This document shows positions 53,115 to 63,664 of a stretch of DNA of 64,000 bases, one piece after another. This DNA is from Halomonas sp. CH40 (lineage in GTDB: Bacteria > Pseudomonadota > Gammaproteobacteria > Pseudomonadales > Halomonadaceae). The notes beneath the pieces are model-generated. The model saw nothing but the letters and a program-made list of their open reading frames with translations. It was not told where the DNA came from and ran no database searches. Within the stretch, counting starts at the first letter, position 1. The number at the start of each line of letters is the position of its first letter. The position numbers and the translations under genes were made by a program. The stretch spans positions 3,410,001 to 3,474,000 of the forward strand of contig CP112982.1 of assembly GCA_041875495.1 (NCBI GenBank). The letters run 5' to 3'.

Positions 53115-53162
53115 AAAAAACAGCAAGGCCCCAACTGCCAGATAACAGCAGCGGGGGCCTTG
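53115..53162 (-). terminator. Terminator of serA
   Basis: A 9-bp stem (53124-53132 with 53154-53162) is followed on the minus strand by T6 (plus-strand A6 at 53115-53120), about 50 bp after the serA stop. Confidence 0.8.
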
Positions 53163-53213
53163 TGAACGGACGACTATCCGCCGTTTTATACCTTGGATAT
53201 CCCGCCTTGGGTA

Positions 53214-54458
53214 TCAGGTATTCTGCGAAGAATACAGCGCACGCAGTTTCAGGGTGTGATCAACCTGCTTGAGGGCTTCCAGCGCTGGCGGGCCATAGGC
53301 CTTGTCAACGTCAATCACCACATAGCCGACCTTGTCGTTGGTCTGCAGGTACTGACCGGAGATATTGATGTCATTTTCTGACAGCACGCGGTTGATCTGC
53401 GACAGCACGCCCGGCACGTTGTCGTGAATATGCAGCAGGCGGTGCTTGTCGGGGTGGGCTGGCAAGGCGACTTCCGGGAAGTTGACCGACGTCACGGTGG
53501 TGCCGTTATCCGAGTAGGTAATCAGCTTCTCGGAGACTTCGATACCGATGTTTTCCTGGGCTTCCAGGGTGGAGCCACCGATATGCGGCGTCAGGATGAC
53601 ATTTTCCAGGCCACGCAGCGGGCTTTCGAACTCTTCGTCGTTACCTTTGGGTTCCACCGGGAACACATCGATAGCCGCACCGTTAAGCTTGCCCGCCTTG
53701 ATGGCTTCCGCCAGGGCGTCAATCACTACCACGCTGCCGCGCGAGGCGTTGATAAAGACAGCGCCAGGTTTCATGGCGGCGATCTCTTTCTCGCCAATCA
53801 GCCAGCGGGTGGACGACAGATCCGGCACGTGCAGGCTAATCACATCGGAGCGCCCGAGCAGTTCTTCCAGCGAACCGACCTGATTGGCGTTACCCATTCC
53901 CAGCTTGGTCACCACATCATAGTAGATGACGTTGAAGCCCAGGGATTCTGCCAGCACCGAAAGCTGGGCACCGATGTTGCCATAACCAACAATACCCAGA
54001 GTCTTGCCGCGGGCCTCATGGGAGTTCTTGGCCGATTTCAGCCAGCCGCCCTGGTGGGCGCGGGCGCTTTTCTCGGGAATACCACGCAGCAGCATGATGG
54101 CCTCAGCCAGTACCAGTTCAGCCACCGAGCGGGTATTCGAGTACGGGGCATTAAATACCGCTATACCGCGCTTGAGCGCTGCCTGAAGGTCAACCTGGTT
54201 CGTGCCGATACAAAAGCAACCCACCCCGACCAGCTTTTCCGCTGCCGCAAACACCCGCTCGTTGAGCTGGGTGCGGGAACGGATACCGATAAAGTGCACA
54301 TCACGGATTTTCTCGATCAACGCCTCTTCATCCAGCGATGTCGGCAGATGTTCGATGTTGTGATAACCCGCGTTATGAAAATTGTCCACCGCAGTCTGGT
54401 GGACGCCCTCAAGCAGCAGGATCTTGATCTTGCCTTTTTCCAGGGACGTTTTGGCCAT
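53214..54458 (-). CDS. serA: D-3-phosphoglycerate dehydrogenase
   Basis: The 414-residue protein has the D-isomer 2-hydroxyacid dehydrogenase fold with NAD motif GIVGYGNIGAQLSVLAESLG, catalytic residues in INASRGSVV and ILTPHIGGST, and a C-terminal ACT domain (about residues 340-414) for serine feedback. It starts serine synthesis. ATG 54458 starts the conserved protein; the frame is open to 54662 but that part is not homologous in appearance. Confidence 0.95.
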   Translation of the reverse strand: MAKTSLEKGKIKILLLEGVHQTAVDNFHNAGYHNIEHLPTSLDEEALIEKIRDVHFIGIRSRTQLNERVFAAAEKLVGVGCFCIGTNQVDLQAALKRGIAVFNAPYSNTRSVAELVLAEAIMLLRGIPEKSARAHQGGWLKSAKNSHEARGKTLGIVGYGNIGAQLSVLAESLGFNVIYYDVVTKLGMGNANQVGSLEELLGRSDVISLHVPDLSSTRWLIGEKEIAAMKPGAVFINASRGSVVVIDALAEAIKAGKLNGAAIDVFPVEPKGNDEEFESPLRGLENVILTPHIGGSTLEAQENIGIEVSEKLITYSDNGTTVTSVNFPEVALPAHPDKHRLLHIHDNVPGVLSQINRVLSENDINISGQYLQTNDKVGYVVIDVDKAYGPPALEALKQVDHTLKLRALYSSQNT

Positions 54459-54670
54459 GGCTGAATCAACCTCTTGGTCAGCGGCTCGCGCCGTGGTTAG
54501 GTTCACGAAGGGCCAATATATTAGCACACCCACAGCGGGCAAATAGCCGCCAAGGAATGAAAAGTCTGCGCTGCAGGCATGAAAACCGCACATATTGATG
54601 CCAAGGTGGGCAGACGCGGCATGGGGTCCTCGGTGTATACTGTGGCCAACGTAAGTTGGCACTTTCTCAG

Positions 54671-54726
54671 GTACTAACTCAAGTACTAACTCAAGTACTA
54701 ACTCAAGTACCCACTCAGGTGCTAAC
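54671..54726. repeat. 12-bp tandem repeat upstream of xseB
   Basis: GTACTAACTCAA occurs three times exactly at 54671-54706, then once as GTACCCACTCAG and as a partial GTGCTAAC. The array sits in the serA-xseB divergent region, 30 bp before the xseB start codon. Confidence 0.9.
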
Positions 54727-54755
54727 AGGATTCAGGCAGACACGGTAGGCTGGCC

Positions 54756-55073
54756 ATGAATGACCACAACACTTCTTCCCCACAAGATTTTGCCGCCACG
54801 GTCGAGCAGCTGGAAAGCCTCGTTGAGCGGCTGGAGTCCGGCGCCCTGTCGCTGGAGGATTCCCTGACCGCCTTTGAGCAAGGCATTCGCCTGACCCGCG
54901 AAGCCCAGCAGCGCCTGGATGAAGCTGAACTCAAGGTGCGCGCACTCAGCGAGGACAGCCAGGGCCGCCCGGCAATGGAACCCTTTGACCCTCTCGAACG
55001 CTCTGATCAGGCCAGCGACAGCGCATCTTCGCCTGACAACGACACCGGCCACAAGGATCACCCCCCATGGTAG
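54756..55073 (+). CDS. xseB: Exodeoxyribonuclease VII small subunit
   Basis: The 105-residue protein has the XseB helical hairpin (FAATVEQLESLVERLESGAL, about residues 9-70) and a disordered acidic tail. With XseA (not in the window) it degrades single-stranded DNA. It heads the classical xseB-ispA-dxs arrangement and overlaps ispA by 7 bp. Confidence 0.95.
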   Translation: MNDHNTSSPQDFAATVEQLESLVERLESGALSLEDSLTAFEQGIRLTREAQQRLDEAELKVRALSEDSQGRPAMEPFDPLERSDQASDSASSPDNDTGHKDHPPW

Positions 55074-55957
55074 CCGCTACCTCCCCCCTTGCTGCTCTGC
55101 GCCTGAATGCCCAGACGCGCGTTGACGCCACCCTGAACGGGCTGTTTGAGGCGCGTAACCCTGCCGCGCCGCGCCTGGATGCGGCCATGCGTCACGGCCT
55201 GCTGGTGGGCGGCAAACGCCTGCGCCCGCTGCTCGTCTACCTTTCGGGCCGGGCGCTGGGCGCTGATGACTCAGCACTGGATGCCCCAGCGGCCGCCATC
55301 GAGTTGATTCATGCCTACTCGCTGATTCATGATGACCTGCCGGACATGGATGACGACGATTTACGCCGTGGCCAACCCACGGTACACAAAGCCTATGACA
55401 ACGCGACGGCCATTCTGGCCGGTGACGCCTTACAGGCCCTGGCGTTTGAAGTGCTCGCCCGCCAGCCGCATCCTCGGCTGGGCCCTATGGTTTACACCCT
55501 GGCCCAGGCATCCGGGCGGGATGGCATGGTGGCTGGCCAGGCGCTGGATCTTGAAGCCGTAGGTGGCCACCCGGATGTGGAGGCGCTTGCCTATATGCAT
55601 GCCCACAAGACCGGCGCGCTGATTGAAGCGGCGGTGCGCCTGGGTGGGCTGGTGGCCGTTGAGGCAGACGACCCGCGCCTTAACGCCCTGAACCTTTACG
55701 CCCAGCGTATTGGTCTTGCGTTCCAGATCCACGATGACATTCTGGACGTCACCGGTGACACAGCGACTCTCGGAAAGGTATCCGGCGCTGATGCCGCCCG
55801 TGCCAAGCCCACTTATCCGGGGCTACTCGGGCTTGACGGCGCGCAGCAAAAGGCCCGCCTGCTGACTGAAGAAGCGCTGGCTGCACTGGCACCCCTCGGC
55901 GAGACCGCCGCTCCGCTGGCCGAACTGGCCCATTACATGATCGAGCGCGACCATTGA
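55067..55957 (+). CDS. ispA: Farnesyl diphosphate synthase
   Basis: The 296-residue prenyltransferase has the two aspartate-rich motifs in IHDDLPDMDDDDLRRG and FQIHDDILDVTGD. It condenses isopentenyl and geranyl diphosphate to farnesyl diphosphate for quinone and undecaprenyl synthesis. It sits between xseB and dxs as in many Gammaproteobacteria. Confidence 0.95.
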   Translation: MVAATSPLAALRLNAQTRVDATLNGLFEARNPAAPRLDAAMRHGLLVGGKRLRPLLVYLSGRALGADDSALDAPAAAIELIHAYSLIHDDLPDMDDDDLRRGQPTVHKAYDNATAILAGDALQALAFEVLARQPHPRLGPMVYTLAQASGRDGMVAGQALDLEAVGGHPDVEALAYMHAHKTGALIEAAVRLGGLVAVEADDPRLNALNLYAQRIGLAFQIHDDILDVTGDTATLGKVSGADAARAKPTYPGLLGLDGAQQKARLLTEEALAALAPLGETAAPLAELAHYMIERDH

Positions 55958-56041
55958 AAATGACCACCGTTAGCAACACGACATCGTTACCAAAGGTCTT
56001 TGAAAGCGGTTCCTAAAAACGGTCCTTACAAAAGAGTGCCC

Positions 56042-57958
56042 ATGAAGCTGTTCGATGAGATTCCCCGCGAGCGCCCGGCCACGCCGCTGCTCGACTCCTT
56101 TGACCATCCCGCTGCCTTGCGGGCCATGAACCTTCACCAGCTGGACCAGCTGGCCGATGAGCTACGCGCCTATCTGCTTTATAGCGTAGGTGTTTCCGGC
56201 GGCCATTTTGGTGCTGGCCTGGGCGTGGTAGAACTGAGTGTTGCCCTGCACCACGCCTACCATACCCCTGAAGACCGTCTGGTGTGGGACGTCGGCCATC
56301 AAGCCTATCCCCACAAGATCCTGACCGGACGCCGCGAGGCTATGACCAGCATCCGCCAGCACGGCGGGCTGGCAGCTTTCCCACGCCGCGCCGAATCCGA
56401 ATACGATACCTTTGGCGTCGGGCATTCCAGCACCTCAATTTCCGCTGCTTTGGGTATGGCTCTGGCTGCCAAGGCCCAGCAACAGCCCCGGCGGGTGTGT
56501 GCGATTATCGGTGATGGCGCCCTGACCGCTGGTATGGCCTTTGAAGCCCTGGCCCACGCTGGCCATGTGGACGCCAACCTGCTGGTGATTCTCAACGATA
56601 ACGAGATGTCGATCTCCGAGAATGTCGGCGGTATCGCTACCTATCTCGCCCGGATGCTGGCGAGCAAGCCTTACCTGAAGATGCGCGAAGAAAGCAAGAA
56701 GGTACTCTCGCATCTACCCGGCGCGCTGGAGCTGGCAAAGCGCACCGAAGAACACATGAAAGGCATGGTCAGTCCCGCGACCCTGTTTGAAGAAATGGGC
56801 TTTAACTATGTTGGCCCGATTGACGGCCACGACCTCGATACCCTGACCCAGGTGATTGAGAACCTGCGTGATCTGGACGGCCCCCAGTTCCTGCATATCA
56901 AGACCTGCAAGGGCAAAGGGTTTCTACCGGCCGAGGCCGACCCCATTGGCTATCACGCCATTACCAAGCTTGAGCGCCCGGATGCCAGCAAAGCCAAGCG
57001 CCAGGCCTCCAAGTCCTCGCCAGCCCAGCCAGTGCCACGCAAATACTGCAACGTTTTTGGTGACTGGCTGTGCGATATGGCGGCAAAAGACAGCCGCCTG
57101 ATGGGCATTACCCCAGCCATGCGCGAAGGCTCCGACCTGATACGCTTTTCCCAGGAATACCCGCAGCGCTATTTTGATGTAGCAATTGCTGAACAGCATG
57201 CGGTCACCCTGGCAGCAGGGATGGCCTGCGAAGACATGAAACCGGTGGTAGCCATCTACTCCACCTTTCTGCAGCGCGGCTATGATCAGCTGATTCATGA
57301 CGTCGCCGTACAGAATCTGGATGTTACCTTTGCCATCGACCGTGCTGGCCTGGTCGGCGAGGATGGCCCCACCCACCACGGCAGCCTGGACATTTCCTAC
57401 CTGCGCTGCATTCCCGGCATGGTGGTGCTGACCCCGGCGGATGAAGCCGAATGCCGCGCCATGCTCAGCGCCGCCTACTACCACCCTGGGCCTGCCGCCG
57501 TGCGTTACCCACGGGGAACAGGGCCTGGCAGTGAGATCCCGGCGCACCTCGACCCCATCCCTCTGGGGGAAGCCCAGCTGCGGCGTACCAGCCAGGCAGA
57601 CGGCATGCGTATTGCCTTACTGGCATTCGGCAGCCTCAACACCGCCGCCGCCGAAGTCGCTGAGCGTATGGATGCCACCCATCTGAATATGCGCTCGGTC
57701 AAGCCGCTGGACCGCAAGGCTGTGCTGCACGCCGCGGATGAACACGAGCTCCTGGTGACTCTGGAAGAAAACGTGGTCGCCGGAGGGGCTGGCAGCGCCG
57801 TCAATGAACTGCTTGCCGCTGAAGGTGTCCAGGTGGAAGTTCTCAATCTGGGCCTGCCGGATGCCTTTGTGGAACACGGCACACCTGCTGAACTGCTCCG
57901 CGATTGCGGCCTGGATGCTGACGGCATTGAACGCGCCATTCGCGCGCGACTGGCCTAA
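56042..57958 (+). CDS. dxs: 1-deoxy-D-xylulose-5-phosphate synthase
   Basis: The 638-residue thiamine-diphosphate enzyme has [20 protein letters not shown], the ThDP motif [14 protein letters not shown] to ILNDNEMSI, and the transketolase pyrimidine domain [17 protein letters not shown]. It is the first enzyme of the MEP isoprenoid pathway and precedes use by IspA. ATG 56042 gives the canonical N-terminus (MKLFDEIP). Confidence 0.96.
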   Translation: MKLFDEIPRERPATPLLDSFDHPAALRAMNLHQLDQLADELRAYLLYSVGVSGGHFGAGLGVVELSVALHHAYHTPEDRLVWDVGHQAYPHKILTGRREAMTSIRQHGGLAAFPRRAESEYDTFGVGHSSTSISAALGMALAAKAQQQPRRVCAIIGDGALTAGMAFEALAHAGHVDANLLVILNDNEMSISENVGGIATYLARMLASKPYLKMREESKKVLSHLPGALELAKRTEEHMKGMVSPATLFEEMGFNYVGPIDGHDLDTLTQVIENLRDLDGPQFLHIKTCKGKGFLPAEADPIGYHAITKLERPDASKAKRQASKSSPAQPVPRKYCNVFGDWLCDMAAKDSRLMGITPAMREGSDLIRFSQEYPQRYFDVAIAEQHAVTLAAGMACEDMKPVVAIYSTFLQRGYDQLIHDVAVQNLDVTFAIDRAGLVGEDGPTHHGSLDISYLRCIPGMVVLTPADEAECRAMLSAAYYHPGPAAVRYPRGTGPGSEIPAHLDPIPLGEAQLRRTSQADGMRIALLAFGSLNTAAAEVAERMDATHLNMRSVKPLDRKAVLHAADEHELLVTLEENVVAGGAGSAVNELLAAEGVQVEVLNLGLPDAFVEHGTPAELLRDCGLDADGIERAIRARLA

Positions 57959-57996
57959 GCGTTCAACTTTTAACTTTTTAGATAGCTGAGAATGTC

Positions 57997-58758
57997 ATGA
58001 TATTTCTGATCATTGTGTTTGGCCTGATCGGCCTGGCCTTTGGGGGTTTTATTGGCCTGCTGATCGGCGCGGGGCTTGGCTGGGGCCTGGGCCGATATAT
58101 TGGCCGCCGTCTGAACGCCGCTCGCCGCCAGATCCAGGAGGGCTTTCTGGAATCGATCTTCTCGGTGATGGGCTGTCTATGCCAGGCCGATGGCAAGGTC
58201 ACCGACGATGAGCTGAGCGTTGCGGAAAAGCTGTTCGACCAGATGCACCTGCAGGGAGAAGCCCGAGCTAAAGCCAAGGCGGCGTTTGAACGCGGCCGCG
58301 CTGACAGCTTCAACCTGGAGGCGGAGTTAGCCAAGGTTAACCGCCTGACCCAACGCCAGCCGACTTTACGTCAGGTCTTCCTGCAGGTGCAGCTCACCGC
58401 CATTGCGGCGGATGGCGAACTTCACCCCGCCGAGCATGAGATGATTTTGCGGGTCGCGCGAGGAATTGGCTGCAGCGAAGCCGAAGTGCAGCAGATTGAA
58501 GCCATGCTCCACGGTGCAGCCGCCAATTCAAAGGGTACCAGTAAGGAAGCGCTTGAGGATGCCTACCGGGTACTGGGCGTTTCTGAACAGGCCAGCGACG
58601 CGGAAATCAAAAAAGCCTATCGCCGCCTGATGAGCCAGAACCACCCGGACAAACTGGCCGGCAAAGGCCTACCCGAAAGCATGCGCGAAGTAGCCCAGGC
58701 CCGCACCAGCGAAATCGGCAACGCCTATGAGCGGATTCGCGAGGCGCGCGGCACCTGA
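57997..58758 (+). CDS. djlA: DjlA-type co-chaperone (TerB plus J domain)
   Basis: The 253-residue protein has an N-terminal membrane helix rich in Gly (residues 2-34), a TerB-like helical domain (about 50-160) and a C-terminal J domain with the HPD motif in MSQNHPDKLAG. This is the DjlA layout; it stimulates DnaK at the inner membrane. Confidence 0.95.
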   Translation: MIFLIIVFGLIGLAFGGFIGLLIGAGLGWGLGRYIGRRLNAARRQIQEGFLESIFSVMGCLCQADGKVTDDELSVAEKLFDQMHLQGEARAKAKAAFERGRADSFNLEAELAKVNRLTQRQPTLRQVFLQVQLTAIAADGELHPAEHEMILRVARGIGCSEAEVQQIEAMLHGAAANSKGTSKEALEDAYRVLGVSEQASDAEIKKAYRRLMSQNHPDKLAGKGLPESMREVAQARTSEIGNAYERIREARGT

Positions 58759-58796
58759 ACTGTGTTGCTTCACCTGCGCTCAAGTCGACAGGCTTT

Positions 58797-59468
58797 TCAG
58801 GGAGCAGTGTAAGGTAACACGGCGCTGTAAACAGCAAAGTAGTGGCACACGCTTCCGCCCATGACAAACAGATGCCATATCGCGTGGTTATAGGGAATCG
58901 CGCGGACAGCGTAAAAGATGACGCCCAGGGTATAGACAATGCCACCCGCCGCCAGCAGCACAATGCCTGTCGACGATAAGCTGGCGGCCATTTCGTCCCA
59001 GACCAGCACAATCATCCAGCCCATGGCCAGATAGACCGTCACGCGCAGCAGCGCCAGACGTTTTGGCCAACGCAGTACGCAAAAAATACCGGTAAATGCC
59101 AGCGACCATACCAGGGCAAACAGCACCCAGCCCGTGGGGCCACGCATATTGACCAGCAGGAAAGGCGTGTAGGTGCCAGCAATGAGCAAGTAGATCGCAC
59201 AGTGATCAAGCAGTTGAAAGCGCTGCTTCCAAAGTCGTTGAGGCAAACCGTGATAAAGACTTGAGGTGATATAAAGCACTACCAGTGTGGTGCCGTATAA
59301 GCTCAGGCTGACTATCTTCCACGGGTTGATGTGCGTTGCCAGGCTCGCGGTTATCACAAGGGTAAGCAGGCCCACCAGGCTGAGGACAGCACCAATGGCG
59401 TGGGAAATGCTGTTCAGGCGCTCTTCAATAACGCTGAACTCACCCTGTGTTTCTGGCGCGTTGCGCAT
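58797..59468 (-). CDS. Hemolysin III/PAQR-family membrane protein (YqfA-like)
   Basis: The 223-residue protein has seven hydrophobic spans and PAQR metal-binding residues in TSSLYHGL (His) and the final PYNHAIWHLFVMGGSVCHY (His residues). Bacterial members are putative membrane hydrolases; the haemolysin name is historical and no toxicity should be inferred. Confidence 0.92.
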   Translation of the reverse strand: MRNAPETQGEFSVIEERLNSISHAIGAVLSLVGLLTLVITASLATHINPWKIVSLSLYGTTLVVLYITSSLYHGLPQRLWKQRFQLLDHCAIYLLIAGTYTPFLLVNMRGPTGWVLFALVWSLAFTGIFCVLRWPKRLALLRVTVYLAMGWMIVLVWDEMAASLSSTGIVLLAAGGIVYTLGVIFYAVRAIPYNHAIWHLFVMGGSVCHYFAVYSAVLPYTAP

Positions 59469-59486
59469 TGATCACTCCTGGTGGCC

Positions 59487-59550
59487 AATTCTCCGCGACC
59501 CTAATTCTTCACGACCCTAATTCCCCACGACTCCAATTCTCCACGACCCT
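59487..59550. repeat. Four 16-bp direct repeats at the ribA 3' end
   Basis: The unit AATTCTCCACGACCCT occurs four times in register at 59487, 59503, 59519 and 59535 with one to three changes per copy. The last copy overlaps the ribA stop codon. Confidence 0.88.
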
Positions 59551-60184
59551 AGCCCTTGCGTTCGATATCCAAATCGCTGGCGTGTTTGAAATCTTCCAGC
59601 GCCATCATGTGGCCAAGCTTGCCCGCCTTGGTGGTCAGGTAGTGCTCGTTGTGGGGGTTCAGGCCGGTGGTGATCGGCAACCGCTCAACTACGTTCACCC
59701 CGTCACGGGTCAGCGCATCCACCTTGCGGGGGTTATTGGTCATCAGCTTGAGGGCCGTGATGCCCAGATGATCGAGCATCGGCACGCATAAGTCATAGCG
59801 GCGCATATCGGCACCAAAGCCCAGCCGCTCGTTGGCTTCGACCGTATCCGCCCCTTCATCCTGCAGATGATAGGCGCGGATCTTGTTGAGCAAGCCAATC
59901 CCCCGGCCTTCCTGGCGCAGATAGAACAGCACTCCTCGCCCTTCCTCGGCAATGCGCTTGAGCGCTTCCTGCAACTGATAGCCACAGTCACAGCGCATCG
60001 AAAACAGCGCATCGCCGGTCAGGCATTCAGAGTGAACACGCCCCAGTACCGGAGGGTCGCCGGATACATCGCCCAACGTCAGCGCAATGTGATCCTTGCC
60101 CGTTGCTTCATCTTCGAAGCCATGCATGGTAAATGTGGCCCAGGGAGTGGGCAGCCGGGAAGCAGCAATAAAACGAATCGTCAC
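59549..60184 (-). CDS. ribA: GTP cyclohydrolase II
   Basis: The 211-residue protein has the zinc site [20 protein letters not shown] and the catalytic [15 protein letters not shown]. It begins riboflavin synthesis. Stand-alone RibA, not fused to RibB. Confidence 0.95.
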   Translation of the reverse strand: MTIRFIAASRLPTPWATFTMHGFEDEATGKDHIALTLGDVSGDPPVLGRVHSECLTGDALFSMRCDCGYQLQEALKRIAEEGRGVLFYLRQEGRGIGLLNKIRAYHLQDEGADTVEANERLGFGADMRRYDLCVPMLDHLGITALKLMTNNPRKVDALTRDGVNVVERLPITTGLNPHNEHYLTTKAGKLGHMMALEDFKHASDLDIERKG

Positions 60185-60377
60185 AGGTTACCTCGGTGTC
60201 AGCACACCCGTTTCAGGTCTGGCGGTGTCTAAAGTTGCCAAGCATGTTATCAGGAAGTTGACGTCTTTGCCGCGCATTCCCCTGCGCCTGGCCATATCAT
60301 CCGGCGCCCCTGCTGCCCTATAATTGCGCCACTGTTTACTTTCCAAACGCCTTACTACTTTTTCAAGAGCCTTACTT

Positions 60378-61460
60378 ATGACGTCAGTGTTAAAAAATGA
60401 CCGTTTCCTGCGCGCCCTGGCCCGCCAGCCAGTCGACCGCACCCCCGTCTGGATGATGCGCCAGGCCGGGCGTTACCTGCCGGAATACCGCGCCAGCCGC
60501 GCCGATGCCGGAAGCTTCATGGATCTGTGCCGCAATCAGGATCTGGCCTGCGAGGTCACTATGCAGCCGCTGGAGCGTTACCCGTTAGACGCCGCCATCT
60601 TGTTTTCCGACATTCTGACCATTCCGGATGCCATGGATCTGGGCCTGTATTTTGTCACTGGCGAAGGCCCTAAATTCAAGAAAACCGTGCGTACTCCTGC
60701 CGAGGTAGAGGCACTGAAAGTACCTGACGCCGAGCGCGACCTTGATTACGTTATGAATGCCGTCTCCACCATTCGCCGTGAGCTTAATGGCAGCGTGCCA
60801 CTGATCGGTTTCTCTGGCAGCCCCTGGACGCTGGCCACTTACATGGTGGAAGGCAGCTCCAGCAAGGATTTCCGCCACGTCAAAACCATGCTGTACGATA
60901 CGCCGGATGCCATGCATCAGCTGCTCGACAAGCTGGCCCATGCGGTGACGGACTACCTCAACGCCCAGATTCGCGCCGGTGCTCAGGCGGTGCAGATTTT
61001 TGATACCTGGGGCGGCACCCTGTCGACCCCGGCTTATCGTGAATTTTCACTACGTTATATGGAACAGATTGTTTCCGGCTTGATTCGCGACCACGACGGT
61101 CGTCGTGTGCCGGTGATCCTGTTCACCAAGAATGGCGGTCAGTGGCTGGAGGATATCGCCTGCGCTGGCGCCGATGCCCTGGGGCTGGACTGGTCAACCG
61201 AGCTGTCTGATGCCCGCGCCCGGGTCGGGCATAAGGTGGCTTTGCAGGGTAACCTTGACCCCAACGTCCTGTTTGCCCGCCCATCGGCCATCCGTGCTGA
61301 AGTCGCGCGGGTGCTGGAAAGTTATGGCCACGGCCCCGGCCATGTGTTCAACCTGGGCCACGGCATCAGCCAGTTCACCAACCCGGACAACGTGACCGCC
61401 TTTATGGAAGCGCTGCACGAACTCAGCCCCCAATATCACAGGGAGATCAGCGTTAAATGA
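60378..61460 (+). CDS. hemE: Uroporphyrinogen decarboxylase
   Basis: The 360-residue enzyme has the substrate-binding segments [32 protein letters not shown] and HVFNLGHGI. It makes coproporphyrinogen III in haem synthesis. Conserved residues begin at ATG 60378. Its stop overlaps the speE start. Confidence 0.96.
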   Translation: MTSVLKNDRFLRALARQPVDRTPVWMMRQAGRYLPEYRASRADAGSFMDLCRNQDLACEVTMQPLERYPLDAAILFSDILTIPDAMDLGLYFVTGEGPKFKKTVRTPAEVEALKVPDAERDLDYVMNAVSTIRRELNGSVPLIGFSGSPWTLATYMVEGSSSKDFRHVKTMLYDTPDAMHQLLDKLAHAVTDYLNAQIRAGAQAVQIFDTWGGTLSTPAYREFSLRYMEQIVSGLIRDHDGRRVPVILFTKNGGQWLEDIACAGADALGLDWSTELSDARARVGHKVALQGNLDPNVLFARPSAIRAEVARVLESYGHGPGHVFNLGHGISQFTNPDNVTAFMEALHELSPQYHREISVK

Positions 61461-62329
61461 GCCCGCTTGCTGACAACCAGTGGTTTACCGAAGTCTTTGA
61501 TCGCCACGGCAGTGCCTTTTCGCTGAAAGTCAGCGAAAAGCTGCTGGATGTACACAGCCCCTACCAGCACCTGGAAGTCTACGCCACCGAGACGTTTGGC
61601 AACCTGATGGTGCTGGATGGCTGCGTGATGCTGACCGATCGCGACAACTTCCTTTATCATGAGATGATTGCCCATCCGGCCCTGTTCACCCATCAGCAAC
61701 CTGAGCGGGTGGTGATTATTGGCGGCGGCGACTGCGGCACCCTGAAAGAAGTGTTGCGCCATCCGGGCGTTCGGCACGTCACTCAGATCGACATTGATGA
61801 AGAAGTCACCAAGGCAGCCGAGCGCTTCTTCCCAGCCTTGGTGGACGCCAATGACGACCCCCGCGCTGAGCTGCTGTTTGCTGACGGCGTCAAGTGGGTC
61901 GACGAGGCGGAGGATGAGAGCATTGATGTGCTGATTATTGACTCCACCGACCCGGTTGGCCCCGCTGAAGGGCTGTTCAAGACCGAGTTCCTGACCCGCT
62001 GCCACCGCATCCTCAAGCCGGGCGGCGTCATGGTGCAGCAGAGTGAATCACCGCTTTACCACAGTGGTTCCATCATTCGGGAACTGCGCCGAGATATGCG
62101 TGAAGCCGGTTTTTCCAGCGTCGCTACCCTGCCGTTCCCCCAGCCGGTTTATCCCTCTGGCTGGTGGAGCGTCACTCTGGCAGGCAAGCAGTGTTCGGTT
62201 GAGAGCTTTCGTGAAGAGGCAGTTGCCGAACACACAATGCCGCTTCAGTACTATACGCTGGCGGCCCACCGCGGCGCCCTGACACTCCCGCCCTTCATGC
62301 GCCAGGCATTGGATGAAACACCTGCCTGA
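61457..62329 (+). CDS. speE: Spermidine synthase
   Basis: The 290-residue aminopropyltransferase has the decarboxy-SAM site [18 protein letters not shown] and catalytic [14 protein letters not shown]. It makes spermidine from putrescine. It overlaps hemE by 4 bp, an arrangement suggesting co-expression. Confidence 0.95.
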   Translation: MSPLADNQWFTEVFDRHGSAFSLKVSEKLLDVHSPYQHLEVYATETFGNLMVLDGCVMLTDRDNFLYHEMIAHPALFTHQQPERVVIIGGGDCGTLKEVLRHPGVRHVTQIDIDEEVTKAAERFFPALVDANDDPRAELLFADGVKWVDEAEDESIDVLIIDSTDPVGPAEGLFKTEFLTRCHRILKPGGVMVQQSESPLYHSGSIIRELRRDMREAGFSSVATLPFPQPVYPSGWWSVTLAGKQCSVESFREEAVAEHTMPLQYYTLAAHRGALTLPPFMRQALDETPA

Positions 62330-62475
62330 TGAATCTTTTCTGGCTAAGCCTTGCACCTTTTTGGTGAAGACAAACGTCTAAATGGCACACTTGTGAGCAG
62401 CAATGTTTCGCAGGTGTGTCTTTTGCAGAGAATAATTTGCGTTGAAAAGCGCTGAATTCAGAACCATACCCTTGA

Positions 62476-62490
62476 TGGCACTTTCCTTGC
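62476..62490 (+). promoter_or_regulatory. Consensus sigma-54 promoter of aapJ
   Basis: TGGCAC-TTTCC-TTGC followed by T is an exact match to the sigma-54 consensus with exact spacing, 76 bp before the aapJ start codon. Confidence 0.85.
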
Positions 62491-62565
62491 TAGGTTTTAG
62501 TGACATGCCTTGGCATGCGTTTATCAAAAGACGTAACGACACTTAACCACGTAAGGTGAATTCCC

Positions 62566-63591
62566 ATGCTAAACAAGAAGAACCTGGTTCTCGCAGTGTC
62601 CACGAGTGCACTGGCCCTGGCCAGTATTTCCAGTGCCCATGCTTCTACTCTGGAAGATACAATGGAGCGTGAGGCTGTGCGCTGTGGCGTCAGCGATGGT
62701 CTGCCCGGCTTTTCAGCACCCGACGACGATGGTAACTGGCAAGGCCTGGACGTGGATGTCTGCCGCGCGGTCGCCGCTGCTGTGCTAGGCGATGCGGATG
62801 CCGTTGACTATGTATCCCTCAACGCCGTTGAGCGTTTCACTGCACTACAGTCTGGCGAAGTCGATGTGCTGTCGCGTAACACCACCTGGACAACCACCCG
62901 CGATACCACCTTGGGAATCAACTTTGCAGGTGTCAGCTTCTACGATGGCCAGGGCTTTATGATCAGCCGTGACCTGGGTATCTCTAGCGCTTCTGAGCTC
63001 GGCGGTGCCGCCATCTGTATTCAGGCAGGTACGACTACCGAGCTTAACCTGGCAGACTATTTCCGTGCCAACGACATGGAATTTGACCCCATCGTATTTG
63101 ATACCTCAGAGCAGACCGTTGGCGGCTATCAGGCCGGCCGCTGTGATGTCCTGACCTCTGATACCTCCCAGCTGGCGGCACTGCGTATCCAGTTGGATGA
63201 CCCGGATGCTTCCGTGATCCTCAGCGACGTTATCTCCAAGGAGCCGCTCGGCCCTTCCGTGCGCCAGGGCGATGACGAATGGTTCAATATCGTCAAATGG
63301 TCGCTGTTTGCCCTGCTGAATGCAGAAGAACTTGGCATCAGCAGTGAAAACGTTGACGAGATGCTTGAATCCGAGAATCCCAATATCGTGCGTCTACTCG
63401 GCCAGGACGGCAACTACGGCGAAGGCATGGGGCTGGAAGCCGACTGGGCTTACAACATCATCAGCCAGGTCGGCAACTACTCAGAAATCTATGACCGCAA
63501 CGTCGGCATGGATTCACCGCTGCAGATTGAGCGCGGTGTCAACGCACTCTGGACCGATGGCGGCCTGCAGTACGCACCGCCCATCCGTTAA
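62566..63591 (+). CDS. aapJ: General L-amino-acid ABC transporter binding protein
   Basis: The 341-residue protein has a Sec signal peptide (about residues 1-26, cleavage near AHA-S) and the solute-binding family 3 fold with VRCGVSDGLPGFSAPDDDG and DVDVCRAVAAAVLGDADAV. It matches AapJ, a broad amino-acid binder. A permease gene follows. The sigma-54 promoter indicates nitrogen control. Confidence 0.93.
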   Translation: MLNKKNLVLAVSTSALALASISSAHASTLEDTMEREAVRCGVSDGLPGFSAPDDDGNWQGLDVDVCRAVAAAVLGDADAVDYVSLNAVERFTALQSGEVDVLSRNTTWTTTRDTTLGINFAGVSFYDGQGFMISRDLGISSASELGGAAICIQAGTTTELNLADYFRANDMEFDPIVFDTSEQTVGGYQAGRCDVLTSDTSQLAALRIQLDDPDASVILSDVISKEPLGPSVRQGDDEWFNIVKWSLFALLNAEELGISSENVDEMLESENPNIVRLLGQDGNYGEGMGLEADWAYNIISQVGNYSEIYDRNVGMDSPLQIERGVNALWTDGGLQYAPPIR

Positions 63592-63609
63592 GCGTCCCGT
63601 GTAATCCAG

Positions 63610-63627
63610 GCCCGCCGCAAGGCGGGC
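63610..63627 (+). terminator. Partial terminator between aapJ and aapQ
   Basis: A 7-bp GC stem (63610-63616 with 63621-63627, loop GCAA) is followed by TTCTTG and later TTTTT. It probably lowers expression of the permease genes relative to the binding protein, as is common in such operons. Confidence 0.65.
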
Positions 63628-63664
63628 TTCTTGATCGTGTTTTTGTGCCACGGAGACGCCACCC

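Noticed and set aside
58797..59468. Haemolysin toxin
   Set aside because: The family name is historical; the protein is a PAQR-type membrane protein.
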